This document shows positions 17,840-27,132 of a stretch of 64,000 nucleotides of DNA, in pieces. The position numbers and the translations under genes were made by a program. Each line of letters opens with the position of its first letter. Within the stretch, counting starts at the first letter, position 1. Source of the DNA: Verrucomicrobiales bacterium (GTDB lineage: Bacteria > Verrucomicrobiota > Verrucomicrobiia > Verrucomicrobiales > DEV007); the NCBI GenBank assembly GCA_029213195.1, contig JARGNI010000005.1, forward strand, positions 153,263-217,262. The letters run 5' to 3'. A model generated the notes under the pieces. The model did no database searches. It worked only from the letters and a program-made list of their open reading frames with translations, and was not told where the DNA came from.

Positions 17840-18363
17840 AATCTGGTTTTCTCATCTGCCTTGCCCTGGCCAATCTCGCGCTCGTCGTCGGGGTCATTCA
17901 GTTTCACATCGCAGGAAAGAACGCGATCATCGAAAACGGTCGCACCGTTCTTCTCCCTCTCCTGCCACGAGATCCGCGATCTCTCATCCAGGGGGACTAC
18001 ATGGTTCTGCGACAAGGTCTTGCTCGCGAAGCGAAAGCGCTTCCGAAATCCGACGAGGTCGACACTCGCGGAGCCATCATCCTTTCCATCGATGAGAAAG
18101 GAGTGGGAAAGGCAGTTCGCTTCCACAACGGAGGCGAATTGACCGAAGACGAGCATCCCATCGCCTATCGCCGCACCCGACGCGGGTTTCGATTCGGCAT
18201 CGAGAGTTTCTTTTTCGAAGAAGGCGATGCCAAGCTTTTCGAGGCTGCGAAGTTTGCCGAAGTGAAACTCTCCGATCGCGGAGAGCCCGTGCTCGTAGGG
18301 CTGATGGACGAAAATCGCGAGCCGCTCGGTGCTCCGGAAGTCCAGGCTCAAGGAGAAGACTGA
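17836..18363 (+). CDS. GDYXXLXY domain protein
   Basis: 175 residues from the ATG at 17836, which overlaps the upstream stop; the open frame extends further 5' only inside the DUF4401 gene. One N-terminal membrane helix or uncleaved signal (~residues 4-24) anchors a mainly beta domain. The signature is LIQGDYMVLRQ, matching the GDYXXLXY motif, and the later arginine-rich strand AYRRTRRGFRFG is typical. It is the third gene of the conserved trio; function unknown. Its 3' end overlaps the convergent transpeptidase gene by 16 bp. Confidence 0.85.
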   Translation: MKSGFLICLALANLALVVGVIQFHIAGKNAIIENGRTVLLPLLPRDPRSLIQGDYMVLRQGLAREAKALPKSDEVDTRGAIILSIDEKGVGKAVRFHNGGELTEDEHPIAYRRTRRGFRFGIESFFFEEGDAKLFEAAKFAEVKLSDRGEPVLVGLMDENREPLGAPEVQAQGED

Positions 18364-19121
18364 AGCGCGTGAGGAAGGGACAGAGTCTTCAAATACTCGA
18401 CAGGTCCCTGCACCAACAGCGGCGCATCTTTCCGTCTCAACCACTTCCAGAGGTTCAACAACTCCTCTGGATCGAGGGCGGTGCATCCGATTGTCGGAAC
18501 GCCCCTCGCCTTCCAGCGGTGAAGAAAAATGGCGCTCCCCCGACCAGGAACCGTCTCGGCCCGATTGTGACCCACGACGACCACAAGATCGTAAAGACCG
18601 TCGCTCCGAGCCAGGGTTTCCGCCGAGTTCCAGTCCTTCCGAATTCTCCGATCGGAGGTGTCGACCCACTGGTTGTAAAACTGCGAATCCGGATCATCGA
18701 CCCAGTAGTCGGAAGCTCCCGCTCGCCGATACGCCAAACCTCCGGGATTGGCCGGGCTGGCTTTTCGTCCGAAGCCGAACTCGAGAGGAAAGATCCCGGC
18801 CGGAGCACGACGATCGCCCTCGTTTTTCTGCGGGACCTCCTTCCGATCCCGATGAAGCCCGAGACCGAGACCCATTCCCTTGCGCCCGAGCGAAACCGGA
18901 ATTCCGGACCGGACCTCTTTCCATTGCTCGCCTCTCTTTTCCCACATCGACAACTCCCCCGTCGCCGCACCCCAGGAATCCGAAGAAACCAATACCACCT
19001 GTCGACACTGGGGAAACCAATCCTCCGCCATCAAAAGCGTCCCTGTAACCAGAGTCGCAAGAGCGACCAGCGAGACTTTTCCCCTTGCTCTCCATAGTCT
19101 TGGTGATCTCATCTCTCCCAT
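18348..19121 (-). CDS. L,D-transpeptidase family protein (YkuD-like)
   Basis: About 257 residues from the ATG at 19121; a longer frame starts at 19187 and another ATG lies at 19112. A hydrophobic signal (around VALATLVTGTLL) leads to a YkuD domain. The catalytic region reads IFLHRWKARGVPTIGCTAL: the first histidine and catalytic cysteine are present, but the usual SHGCIR is replaced by TIGCTA, a variant known in shorter YafK-like proteins. It likely cross-links or modifies peptidoglycan or attaches proteins to it in the periplasm. Convergent with the GDYXXLXY gene and divergent from modA. Confidence 0.8.
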   Translation of the reverse strand: MGEMRSPRLWRARGKVSLVALATLVTGTLLMAEDWFPQCRQVVLVSSDSWGAATGELSMWEKRGEQWKEVRSGIPVSLGRKGMGLGLGLHRDRKEVPQKNEGDRRAPAGIFPLEFGFGRKASPANPGGLAYRRAGASDYWVDDPDSQFYNQWVDTSDRRIRKDWNSAETLARSDGLYDLVVVVGHNRAETVPGRGSAIFLHRWKARGVPTIGCTALDPEELLNLWKWLRRKDAPLLVQGPVEYLKTLSLPHALQSSP

Positions 19122-19208
19122 GACCTCCAGTCTACCCCTCGGAGCCGGTTTTGAAAACGAATCACTCTTGATCGAACTGCCGCCCATCCATAAGGTCTTT
19201 CTTCAAAG

Positions 19209-20096
19209 ATGCCTGACATGTCTCCTGATCTCGACCGATCCGGGCGCGGGAAACTCCCCTCGCCTTTCAGGCTCCTCAGGCTCGTGAGTCTCTCGGTGTT
19301 TGCGGTCTTCCTCACCTTGCTTCTCTCGGGGAAACTTCCGTTCGGTCAGGATCCTTCCGCTCACCGAGTGCTGAGGGTCGCAGTGGCGAGCAATTTCTAC
19401 TCCACTGCAAAACGTCTTGCCGAGCACTTCGAAACGAAATCCGATTTCGAAATTGTCCTCTCCCCCGGTTCGACGGGAAAACACTACGCCCAGATCATTT
19501 CGGGAGCCCCCTTCCACCTCTTTCTCGCAGCAGATGAGGCGCGTCCCCGCCAGTTGGAGGGACAAAGTTTCGGCGTTCCTGGAACTCGGTTGCCCTATGC
19601 CATCGGGCGCCTCGTTCTCGTTTCGCAGGAACCCATTCCCACCGGCGACCCCTGGCAGCAACTGAGGAACGATGAATTCCGGCACCTCGCCATCGCCAAT
19701 CCCAAGCTGGCCCCCTATGGTCGCGCCGCAGAGGAGGTCCTTACCCACCGGAAAATGAACGCAATCCCTATCGACCGTCTCGTCAGGGGAGAAAACGTCG
19801 CCCAGACCTGGCATTTTCTTGAGTCCGGACACGCCGATCTCGCCTTCGTCGCACTCTCCCAGGTCGTCGAGGAGATGCCGGACTGGGAGACCAATGGGAG
19901 GACAGCCGTGGTCGAAGAGGATGAGCACGCCCCCATCCTCCAGGAGATGATTCTTCTCAAGGATACCCCCGAGGGACGAGCCTTCTTCGGCTTCCTCCAA
20001 TCGGAAGACGCAAGAGCGATCATCGAGGAAGCCGGCTACCGAGCCCCCCTCCGATCCTCCTCTCTTGGAGTCGAACCGGATGAGACGAGGCCTTGA
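19209..20096 (+). CDS. modA: Molybdate ABC transporter substrate-binding protein ModA
   Basis: 295 residues. A positively charged N-terminus and a membrane segment (~residues 24-42) serve as export signal. The binding domain starts RVAVASNFYSTAKRLAEHFE, with STGKHYAQIISGAPFHLFLAAD as the oxyanion-binding segment that identifies ModA. Later segments AIANPKLAPYGRAAEEVL and GHADLAFVALSQV are also typical. It captures molybdate or tungstate for the adjacent permease. The 3' end overlaps the longest form of modB, or ends 43 bp before the preferred modB start. Confidence 0.9.
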   Translation: MPDMSPDLDRSGRGKLPSPFRLLRLVSLSVFAVFLTLLLSGKLPFGQDPSAHRVLRVAVASNFYSTAKRLAEHFETKSDFEIVLSPGSTGKHYAQIISGAPFHLFLAADEARPRQLEGQSFGVPGTRLPYAIGRLVLVSQEPIPTGDPWQQLRNDEFRHLAIANPKLAPYGRAAEEVLTHRKMNAIPIDRLVRGENVAQTWHFLESGHADLAFVALSQVVEEMPDWETNGRTAVVEEDEHAPILQEMILLKDTPEGRAFFGFLQSEDARAIIEEAGYRAPLRSSSLGVEPDETRP

Positions 20097-20139
20097 GCTT
20101 GCATGTCCGTCCGTTCACTCGCAGACTGCGCCGACTCTC

Positions 20140-20823
20140 ATGCTTTCGGAATCTGACTACACAGCGCTCTGGTTGACGTTCCGACTCGCCGTCACGACGA
20201 CCCTGCTACTCCTGCTGCTGGGCACTCCCCTGGCCTGGTGGCTCGCTCGAACGAGATCGCGCTGGAAGTCGTTGCTCGACGCCACGATCGCCCTGCCTCT
20301 CGTCCTTCCACCTACCGTCCTCGGCTTCTATCTCCTCGTCTTTCTCCGGCCCGATGGATTCGTCGGTCGCCTCATCGATGGCCTCGGTGGCGAGTCGCTC
20401 GTCTTTTCCTTCACCGGGCTCGTCATCGGATCGATGATCTACTCGCTGCCCTTCGTCGTGCAGCCGATCCAGAACGCCTTCGCATCGATCGAGGATCACC
20501 ATCTCGAAGTCGCTTCCAGCCTCGGGCGTTCGCCCCGGCAACGCTTTTTCGAAGTCGCCCTGCCGCTCGCCCGACCCGGAATTCTCACGGGAGCCGTCCT
20601 CGGGTTCGCCCACACTCTCGGCGAGTTCGGAGTGGTTCTGATGATCGGGGGGAACATCCCCGGAAGCACGCGAGTCGTCTCGATCGCGATCTACGATCAT
20701 GTCGAGAGCCTCGATTACGACGCCGCGCATCGACTCTCGGCGATACTCCTCGTTCTCTCCTTTCTCCTCCTCGTCGCGATCTACAGCAGCCAGAAGCGTC
20801 GGGGGCTTTCAACAATTCGTTGA
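20140..20823 (+). CDS. modB: Molybdate ABC transporter permease ModB
   Basis: About 227 residues from the ATG at 20140; an earlier start at 20065 would add 25 residues that do not look like ModB. Five to six membrane helices are visible. The cytoplasmic loop ASSLGRSPRQRFFEVALPLA is the EAA motif that docks the ATPase, and HTLGEFGVVLMIGGNIPG is the ModB signature. No ATPase gene (modC) follows; a small unrelated membrane protein does. The ATPase must therefore be elsewhere or shared. Confidence 0.92.
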   Translation: MLSESDYTALWLTFRLAVTTTLLLLLLGTPLAWWLARTRSRWKSLLDATIALPLVLPPTVLGFYLLVFLRPDGFVGRLIDGLGGESLVFSFTGLVIGSMIYSLPFVVQPIQNAFASIEDHHLEVASSLGRSPRQRFFEVALPLARPGILTGAVLGFAHTLGEFGVVLMIGGNIPGSTRVVSIAIYDHVESLDYDAAHRLSAILLVLSFLLLVAIYSSQKRRGLSTIR

Positions 20824-20869
20824 CGTTCCTGGGATCCATCGGTCTGTTAGCGACGTCTCTCTTACTACC

Positions 20870-21250
20870 ATGAAAAACCTCACCTTCCTTTTCTCCATTC
20901 TTCTCATCATTATTGGCGCAGTCGGTTACTTCGCCTGGGAAGCAATCGGAGCCTCGAAGCAGTCCATTACGGCTGCGATCCCGGCCTTTGTCGGCATCCT
21001 CATGCTCATCGGTGCCATCATTGCCGGAAAGAATCACATGGCCGGGATGCATATCGCGGTCCTGTTCGCTCTTCTGGGTGGTCTTGCAGGACTGGGACGT
21101 CTCATCCCTTCGGCGATCAAGGGCACCCTCGACTGGGGCGCTTCGTCCACCATGCTGATCCTCGTCATGACGGTGGTCTGTGTGATCTACACCATTCTCG
21201 CCGTGCGCTCTTTTATCGCGGCTCGAAAAGCACGCAGCAGCGAATCCTGA
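20870..21250 (+). CDS. Small four-helix membrane protein of unknown function
   Basis: 126 residues from the ATG at 20870 (the longer open frame runs into modB). Four hydrophobic helices, short loops, and a basic C-terminal tail (FIAARKARSSES). I recognise no family motif. It lies 46 bp after modB on the same strand and ends at a strong terminator, so it may share the modAB transcript, but nothing links it to molybdate. Confidence 0.7.
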   Translation: MKNLTFLFSILLIIIGAVGYFAWEAIGASKQSITAAIPAFVGILMLIGAIIAGKNHMAGMHIAVLFALLGGLAGLGRLIPSAIKGTLDWGASSTMLILVMTVVCVIYTILAVRSFIAARKARSSES

Positions 21251-21276
21251 GCCCAAAGCCCTCTTCTACGCAAATC

Positions 21277-21308
21277 GCCGCTCTTCGAAATTCGGGAGCG
21301 GCTTTTTT
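21277..21308 (+). terminator. Rho-independent terminator
   Basis: GCCGCTC (21277-21283) pairs with GAGCGGC (21296-21302), followed by six T. It closes the modA-modB-small membrane protein unit. Confidence 0.92.
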
Positions 21309-21385
21309 GTGCCCAGACGAAAAGACGGGAGAAAGTCTCACTTTCCCCTTGCTAATGGGATTGTGTCGCAATATCACTAGCAGAC

Positions 21386-23812
21386 ATGACGAGAACAACG
21401 GATGTTTCATATCAGTCGGCCATTTGCCTGCTCGCCTTTCTCTTTTTCGCTACTCCCCTCCTCCATGCCCAGGAGAACGAGACGACAACGGAGACCACGT
21501 CGACGGCGCTCGCCCCCATCATCGACGATGAAACCAGCGAACTCGATGCCACCGTGGTGACCTCGACCCCCACCCCGGCGCGGGCCCCAGCACCGACCCA
21601 GACCGTGCGATCGGCAACGGCGGCGCGACCGGTGGAAGTCGAAGTTTTCTCCACGATCGAGCCGGAGGTGATCTCGGGCGGCGCCGAAGCCACCGTGGAA
21701 TTGACTGGCTCGGGATACTTCGTCACGGCAGGAGATATTCGCGATCAGAACTACGTCAACGTCAACCGTGTCCTCGCCCGAGTCCCCGGCGTCTATGTCC
21801 GGGAAGAAGATGGCGCCGGCCTTTTCCCCAACATCTCGATCCGCGGAGTGGACGGGACTCGTTCCGAGAAGATCACGATCATGGAGGACGGAATCCTCCA
21901 GGCGCCTGCCCCCTACTCGGCTCCCGCCGCCTACTACTCCCCCAATGTCGCTCGGATGGCAGGTGTGGAGATTCTCAAAGGATCGAGCCAGATTGCCTAT
22001 GGCCCCCAGACTACAGGCGGAGTGATCAATTATCTCTCGACCCCCATCCCCGAGAGAGAGCAGTTCTATCTCCGCTCGACCTACGGCTCGAACAACACCG
22101 CCCAGATCCACTCGCACTACGGCAACAAGATCGAGACCGAAGCGGGAACGCTGGGTTACCTTGCTGAAATCTACTACAAGCGGTCCGACGGCTTTCGGAC
22201 GATCGAAGGTGCGCCGGGCTTTGGCATCGGTCAATCCGACCAGACCGGCTACAAGGTGATCGAGCCCATGATCAAACTATCGTGGGAGCCCAACACCCTG
22301 ATCGAGCAGAAGATCGAGTTCAAGTATGGCTTCACCGACGTCGATGCCGACGAGTCCTATCTCGGGCTGACGGAAGGAGATCTCGCTGTGAATCCCTACC
22401 GCCGCTACGCCGGTTCTTTTCTCGACAACATTCAGACCCAGCAGCATCGCACCTACCTCAAGCACAGCATTGCGATCACCGACGATTTCGATGTTCAGTT
22501 TGCCGCCTACTACAACCAGTTCGAGAGGGATTGGTTCAAGATCCGCCAAGTCAATGGGGTCTCCCTCCACACGACCGTAGGACCCACCGGAGTTCCCGCC
22601 AATCTCGCCACGCTTCGTGGTCAGGCACCTGGTGTTCTCGGCTATCGGCACAATGCTCGCACCTACGAGTCCTATGGCGGCCAGTTCAATTCCGAGTATC
22701 GCTTCGAGTTGGGAAATACCGACCACACTCTCGACTTCGGGGTTCGGGAGCATCGTGACGAAATCCGCCGATTCCAGGAAAACACGAACGTGACCCTCGC
22801 TGCCGGAGCAGCTCCCGTGATCACCAATCTCGGTCCTGGAAGCGGAGGAAATCGCCTCCAGCGCTCCGACGCCACCGCCGTCTGGCTGCAAGACACGATC
22901 GAGATCGGAGCGTTGACGCTGACACCGGGAATCCGCCACGAGGCCGTTCGGATCCGCTACAACGACTTCCAGAACAACGCGAACAACATTCCGACGGCGG
23001 CCCAGAACGGAGATGTCGACTGGACCTTGCTCGCACTGGGCTTCAACTACGAGATCAACGAGACCCACTCCATCTTTGGCGGTGTGCACCAGGGAGTGGC
23101 CGTTCCCAGCCCGCGCAACATTCTCCGTGCAGGTGTCGAGACCGAGGAGAGCCTTGCCTACGAGTTGGGGATCCGTCACCAGAGTGAAAACTTCAACGCC
23201 GAGCTGGTCGGTTTCCTCACCGATTTCGACAACATCATCGGAACCTCCGCCGGTCTTGGTCTCGGGAACCGGGCCGTTCCCAATGCAGGTACTGCGACGG
23301 TCCAGGGCTTCGAAGCGCTCGTCAGCTACGATCCGTTTCAAGATCGCGCGATCCGCATGCCCCTCTTCCTCAGCCTGACCTACACGGATACCACCCTGCA
23401 CGAAACACTCGTCGCGGGTGGAGGAGAGAATATCTACGGCGATGGTACAGGCGGCCCTGGAATCCCGGGAGCGATGCTCCCCTACATCCCCGAGTGGAAA
23501 GTCGCGACGGGAATCGGTCTCGAAAGCAAAGACTGGGGGATCGATCTGACTGCGACCTATGTCAGTGATGCCTTCGGCACCGCACTCAATTCTCCTTCGC
23601 CTGTCACCTCCTCCCGCCAGGGGCTCATCGACGGCGGAACCATCGTCGACCTTTCCGGCTACTACCAGATTAACGACCAGGCACGCTTCGTTGCCGGGGT
23701 TCACAATCTCTTCGAGGAACTCATGGTCACGAGCCGGATTCCGGAAGGCCCTCGTGTCAATGCTCCGCGGGAGTTCTTCGTCGGATTCGAAATCCTCTGG
23801 GAACGGATGTAG
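21386..23812 (+). CDS. TonB-dependent outer-membrane receptor, FecA-like
   Basis: 808 residues. A signal peptide (cleavage near residue 34, LLHAQ) is followed by a low-complexity Thr/Ala/Pro-rich linker (~35-90). The plug domain (~110-240) has the FecA-like run ARVPGVYVREEDGAG, NISIRGVDGTRSEKITIMED and SQIAYGPQTTGGVINYLSTP. The barrel ends with a short tail FEILWERM; the last residue is Met rather than the common Phe/Trp. FecA relatives import ferric siderophores or ferric citrate. The six genes that follow supply a dedicated energising complex. No Fur-like operator was clear upstream, so the substrate remains open. Confidence 0.92.
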   Translation: MTRTTDVSYQSAICLLAFLFFATPLLHAQENETTTETTSTALAPIIDDETSELDATVVTSTPTPARAPAPTQTVRSATAARPVEVEVFSTIEPEVISGGAEATVELTGSGYFVTAGDIRDQNYVNVNRVLARVPGVYVREEDGAGLFPNISIRGVDGTRSEKITIMEDGILQAPAPYSAPAAYYSPNVARMAGVEILKGSSQIAYGPQTTGGVINYLSTPIPEREQFYLRSTYGSNNTAQIHSHYGNKIETEAGTLGYLAEIYYKRSDGFRTIEGAPGFGIGQSDQTGYKVIEPMIKLSWEPNTLIEQKIEFKYGFTDVDADESYLGLTEGDLAVNPYRRYAGSFLDNIQTQQHRTYLKHSIAITDDFDVQFAAYYNQFERDWFKIRQVNGVSLHTTVGPTGVPANLATLRGQAPGVLGYRHNARTYESYGGQFNSEYRFELGNTDHTLDFGVREHRDEIRRFQENTNVTLAAGAAPVITNLGPGSGGNRLQRSDATAVWLQDTIEIGALTLTPGIRHEAVRIRYNDFQNNANNIPTAAQNGDVDWTLLALGFNYEINETHSIFGGVHQGVAVPSPRNILRAGVETEESLAYELGIRHQSENFNAELVGFLTDFDNIIGTSAGLGLGNRAVPNAGTATVQGFEALVSYDPFQDRAIRMPLFLSLTYTDTTLHETLVAGGGENIYGDGTGGPGIPGAMLPYIPEWKVATGIGLESKDWGIDLTATYVSDAFGTALNSPSPVTSSRQGLIDGGTIVDLSGYYQINDQARFVAGVHNLFEELMVTSRIPEGPRVNAPREFFVGFEILWERM

Positions 23813-23872
23813 TCGTTCTCTCCTTGTCCGCCCCTCTTCTTTGATTACCATGACGACCGCCTCTTTATTCCT

Positions 23873-24712
23873 GTGATGCTGCCTGGCCGCCCATGTCTTA
23901 CTCGTCCTCTCCGGACTCTCCTGACAGCACTGATGCTATCGGGAGCGGCAATCGTGTGGACCGGGGCACAGGAAACGGAGAAGAAGGAGACCACGACCCC
24001 GGCCGGAGATCTGCAGGAAACCCTCAAGGAATGGGTCCTGACACGGCAACTCATCAGCAGGGAAAAGGCCGCATGGCAGGAACAGAAGAAGACCTGGACC
24101 GATCTCAATGAGATCCGTCGGCTCGAAAAGGAAAGCCTGAACGAGTTCATCGAGTCCGCTCGCTCCCGGGTTCCGAGAATCACGGAAGAGAAGGCGGCCC
24201 TGGCTTCCGAGGAAAAGGCCCTCCGAGATTGGAGAAAGGAATCCCTTCGCAAGATCGATGAGTGGGAGAAGAAGCTTCTGCCTCTGCTCCCCCTTTTTCC
24301 CGCTCCACTCGAAGACTCTCTGAAGGAGCCGATCACCAGGCTCAAGGCCGCATCAATCGCCGAAGACGAGGAACCTCGCCCGCTCCAGGATCGCACTCGG
24401 GACGTAGTCCTCATTCTGCAGGGATTCCGGGAATTTCAGAGCGCCGTCACCACCGAACGAGAGCTGCTCGCCGTGGGCGGGAGCGAACCCAGAGAGCTCG
24501 ACGTGCTCTACCTCGGCTTGAGCCGTGCCTGGTTTGTCGATGCCGCAGGCACCTTCAGCGGTTACGGCCGCCCGACGCCGGGTGGCTGGGTCTGGACAGA
24601 GGATTCCGGTATCGCCTCCCGAGTCCGCAAAGCCATTGAGATGGCGGACAATCGCGTCCCTCCCGAGTTTCTTTCTCTCCCCTTCCCCTCGCACAAGGAG
24701 GCGCAACCATGA
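23873..24712 (+). CDS. DUF3450-like periplasmic coiled-coil protein of the TonB locus
   Basis: 279 residues from an ATG at 23873. A signal peptide (~1-30) is followed by a long charged coiled coil (~45-140) and a small C-terminal domain (LYLGLSRAWFVDAAGTFSGY). Sequence layout and position directly before a TtpC-like gene match DUF3450 proteins, which accompany TonB2-type systems in marine gamma-proteobacteria. It overlaps the next ATG by 4 bp. The role is unknown; a periplasmic spacer or regulator of the ExbB-like complex is plausible. Confidence 0.78.
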   Translation: MMLPGRPCLTRPLRTLLTALMLSGAAIVWTGAQETEKKETTTPAGDLQETLKEWVLTRQLISREKAAWQEQKKTWTDLNEIRRLEKESLNEFIESARSRVPRITEEKAALASEEKALRDWRKESLRKIDEWEKKLLPLLPLFPAPLEDSLKEPITRLKAASIAEDEEPRPLQDRTRDVVLILQGFREFQSAVTTERELLAVGGSEPRELDVLYLGLSRAWFVDAAGTFSGYGRPTPGGWVWTEDSGIASRVRKAIEMADNRVPPEFLSLPFPSHKEAQP

Positions 24713-26109
24713 AGCTACGCGTTCTCGGAGCCTGCCTCGCGATCTTCCTTGGCTCGGCTGGGTTTGCCCAAGTTACCGATCCTGAAGCTCCCGCGGATTT
24801 TGAAACCGTGACCCAAAGTGCGGCAATGGATCTCGAGGCTGCCTTGGCCGAACTGGCGGCCTTGCGCGAGGCGATCGCAGCGGAGAAGCCTGAACTGGCT
24901 CGGGAAACCAATCAAGTCGCCGCCGACCTCCGCGAGGCCAGGCGTCAGGCAGACCTCGCTCGAACCGATCGGGAAGCCGCGGAAGCCGAGCTGCAGTCCC
25001 TCGATGAAAACCTCACGCTCTGGCGCCAGGAAAAGTCCTTTGTCGAGAGCCTTCTCCTCGAGTTCGAGAATACGTATCTCGCCACGTTGCCCGCTGCACA
25101 GTGGGAGCAGGGAAACCTTGAAATCCAGGCCGATGGAGCTGCCGTCGAAGCCAGCCTCGAAGAACTCGCTACTGCCGAGACTCTCCGAATTGGAAAAGGA
25201 AAAGCCGTAGGACCGGGGGGCTCACTCACTCCCGGTTCCTTTGCCGAGGCAGGACCCGTATCGTGGTTTCTTTCCGAGGATCAAAGTCTCGCTGGGCTCG
25301 TGACCACGGACGAGACACTCCGACCTCGTGTCATCGCCGGATCCGTCGACGCCGATGAGATCTCCCGACTCCTCGCCGGAGAAGATGCGTCTCCGCGCTT
25401 CGACCCGACCCTCGGAAACGCCATCGCGATGGAAGAAACGCAATCGACTCTCCTCGCTCACATCCGCCAGGGCGGATTCTGGATGTATCCCATCCTCCTC
25501 CTCGCTGCCATTGCCCTCATCGCTGCCCTGGTGAAGTGGTTCCAGATTTCCCGCATCCGCACCTTCGCTGCCGCCACCGTTGAGGAATTCCTGCAGCGAC
25601 TTCGGGAGCACAAGTATGACGAGGCTCTCGCTACTGCGGAAACGATCCGGCATCCCGCCCGTCGAATTCTCTCCCGTTGTGTCGACTGCTTCCGATCCAC
25701 GAGTCGTCCCGACCGCGATGATGTCGAGGAATCGCTCTTCGAAGTCTTTCTCGAGGCCCAACCAAAACTCCAGAGTGGTCTCCCGCTCATTGCGATCGCA
25801 TCCGCGACGGCTCCCCTGCTCGGATTGCTCGGCACCGTGACCGGCATGATCGAGACCTTCCGCCTCATCAACATCTTCGGAACAGGCGATGCCAAGTCCC
25901 TCGCCTCTGGAATCTCGGAAGCCCTCGTGACGACCGAGTTCGGCCTCATCGTGGCGATTCCCGCCCTGATCCTGCATGCTTTGCTCTCCCGCAAGATCCA
26001 GGGAATCAAATCCCAAATGGAAATGACCAGTCTCGCGATTCTCAACGGTGCTCCGTTTGAGGATTCTCCGAAACCGCAGGAACCCGCCTCTCCCGACCGC
26101 CCGTCATGA
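24709..26109 (+). CDS. TtpC-like protein: periplasmic coiled coil fused to a MotA/TolQ/ExbB domain
   Basis: 466 residues. A signal peptide (1-20) and an Ala/Glu-rich coiled coil (~30-110) occupy the N-terminal half. Three membrane helices and the proton-channel domain follow (~250-450), with the typical LPLIAIASATAPLLGLLGTVTGMIETFRLI and GISEALVTTEFGLIVAIPA segments. It resembles TtpC of the Vibrio TonB2 system, an ExbB-like partner that is essential for TonB2 function. It is coupled by 4-bp overlaps to both neighbours. Confidence 0.88.
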   Translation: MKLRVLGACLAIFLGSAGFAQVTDPEAPADFETVTQSAAMDLEAALAELAALREAIAAEKPELARETNQVAADLREARRQADLARTDREAAEAELQSLDENLTLWRQEKSFVESLLLEFENTYLATLPAAQWEQGNLEIQADGAAVEASLEELATAETLRIGKGKAVGPGGSLTPGSFAEAGPVSWFLSEDQSLAGLVTTDETLRPRVIAGSVDADEISRLLAGEDASPRFDPTLGNAIAMEETQSTLLAHIRQGGFWMYPILLLAAIALIAALVKWFQISRIRTFAAATVEEFLQRLREHKYDEALATAETIRHPARRILSRCVDCFRSTSRPDRDDVEESLFEVFLEAQPKLQSGLPLIAIASATAPLLGLLGTVTGMIETFRLINIFGTGDAKSLASGISEALVTTEFGLIVAIPALILHALLSRKIQGIKSQMEMTSLAILNGAPFEDSPKPQEPASPDRPS

Positions 26110-26696
26110 ATCTCTCCGAAATTTCTGCCGAAGTCATGACCCTGCTCGACGCAGGAGGATGGGTCTTTCTCGCGCTCCTCGCACTTGCCTTCGGGATTGC
26201 GTTTGCTTTGCTTTCGCTCTGGAACGCCACCCGGTTGCCAGATGCCCCACTCATCAGCTCCCGCGATTGGCTTCTTCTCCTACGAGGAAAGCCGGGGGCT
26301 TCCGACGCTCGTGCCCGTGTCCGCGAGTTTCTCCAGCGAGCTTCGGATCCGGGATCCGTTCTCGAGGAGATGTCCCAACAACTCTTCTCGAAAACTCGTC
26401 GTCGAATTCCCTTCGCTTTCATCCTCATCAGCGCTGCGCCTCTCATCGGCCTGCTCGGGACCGTCTCCGGCATGTTCTCCACTTTCCAGGGAATGGCCGG
26501 AACCTCTCTCGCCTCGCCCATCGATGTCATTTCCGACGGCATCTCGGAGGCCCTGATCACGACCCAGACCGGCCTCATCATCGGGGTCCCCACCTTCGTG
26601 GTCTGTTCGTGGATCCGAAGTCGCCACGAGGAATTGGAGATCCGTTTCCGGCAACTGGCCTCGGAACTCCTTCAACCCGAAACCATGCAAAGCTAA
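26106..26696 (+). CDS. exbB: ExbB-type proton channel protein
   Basis: 196 residues with three membrane helices. The MotA/TolQ/ExbB domain includes the segments APLIGLLGTVSGMFSTF and GISEALITTQTGLIIGVP, which carry the conserved channel residues. With ExbD it converts proton motive force into TonB movement. It starts inside the stop of the TtpC-like gene and ends 3 bp before exbD. Confidence 0.92.
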   Translation: MNLSEISAEVMTLLDAGGWVFLALLALAFGIAFALLSLWNATRLPDAPLISSRDWLLLLRGKPGASDARARVREFLQRASDPGSVLEEMSQQLFSKTRRRIPFAFILISAAPLIGLLGTVSGMFSTFQGMAGTSLASPIDVISDGISEALITTQTGLIIGVPTFVVCSWIRSRHEELEIRFRQLASELLQPETMQS

Positions 26697-26699
26697 TCG

Positions 26700-27113
26700 A
26701 TGGCCAAACGATTCCAGAGATTCGGGGAACCGACCCAGGACAGCACGAGCGAGATCAATATCTCGCCCCTGATCGATGTGGTCTTCATCCTCCTGATCTT
26801 CTTTATCGTGACCACCGTCTTCGTCGAGGAAACGGGGATCGAGGTCAACAAACCACGAGCCGCTTCGCAGCAGGACCTCGACAAGAACAGCATCCTCTTC
26901 GGAGTCACCCCCTCTGGAGGCGTCTTCTATGGAGGACGAGAAATCGGAGTTTCGGGTGTGCGAGGCATCGTGACCCAACTTCTCCGCCAGGAAGAAAAGC
27001 CCGTCATCATCCAGGCCGACCAGGATACGCCCACCGAGACGACGGTGCGAGTCCTCGACGAAGCCAAGCTGGCCGGTGCCGAAGCCGTCTACGTTTCCAC
27101 CGTCAGTGATTAG
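26700..27113 (+). CDS. exbD: ExbD-type protein
   Basis: 137 residues. One membrane helix (~22-42) with the essential aspartate in [20 protein letters not shown], then a periplasmic domain ending in a strand with the ExbD/TolR-like segment [20 protein letters not shown]. Partner of ExbB in the proton channel. It ends 19 bp before tonB. Confidence 0.93.
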   Translation: MAKRFQRFGEPTQDSTSEINISPLIDVVFILLIFFIVTTVFVEETGIEVNKPRAASQQDLDKNSILFGVTPSGGVFYGGREIGVSGVRGIVTQLLRQEEKPVIIQADQDTPTETTVRVLDEAKLAGAEAVYVSTVSD

Positions 27114-27132
27114 TCTCTGGAAGACTCCGAAC

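Noticed and set aside
21340..21385. Fur box or cobalamin riboswitch before the receptor gene
   Set aside because: I looked for a 19-bp Fur-type palindrome and for the B12 box; neither is present in the short leader.
22277..23851. A 524-codon minus-strand open frame
   Set aside because: Antisense to the FecA-like receptor gene and without recognisable sequence.
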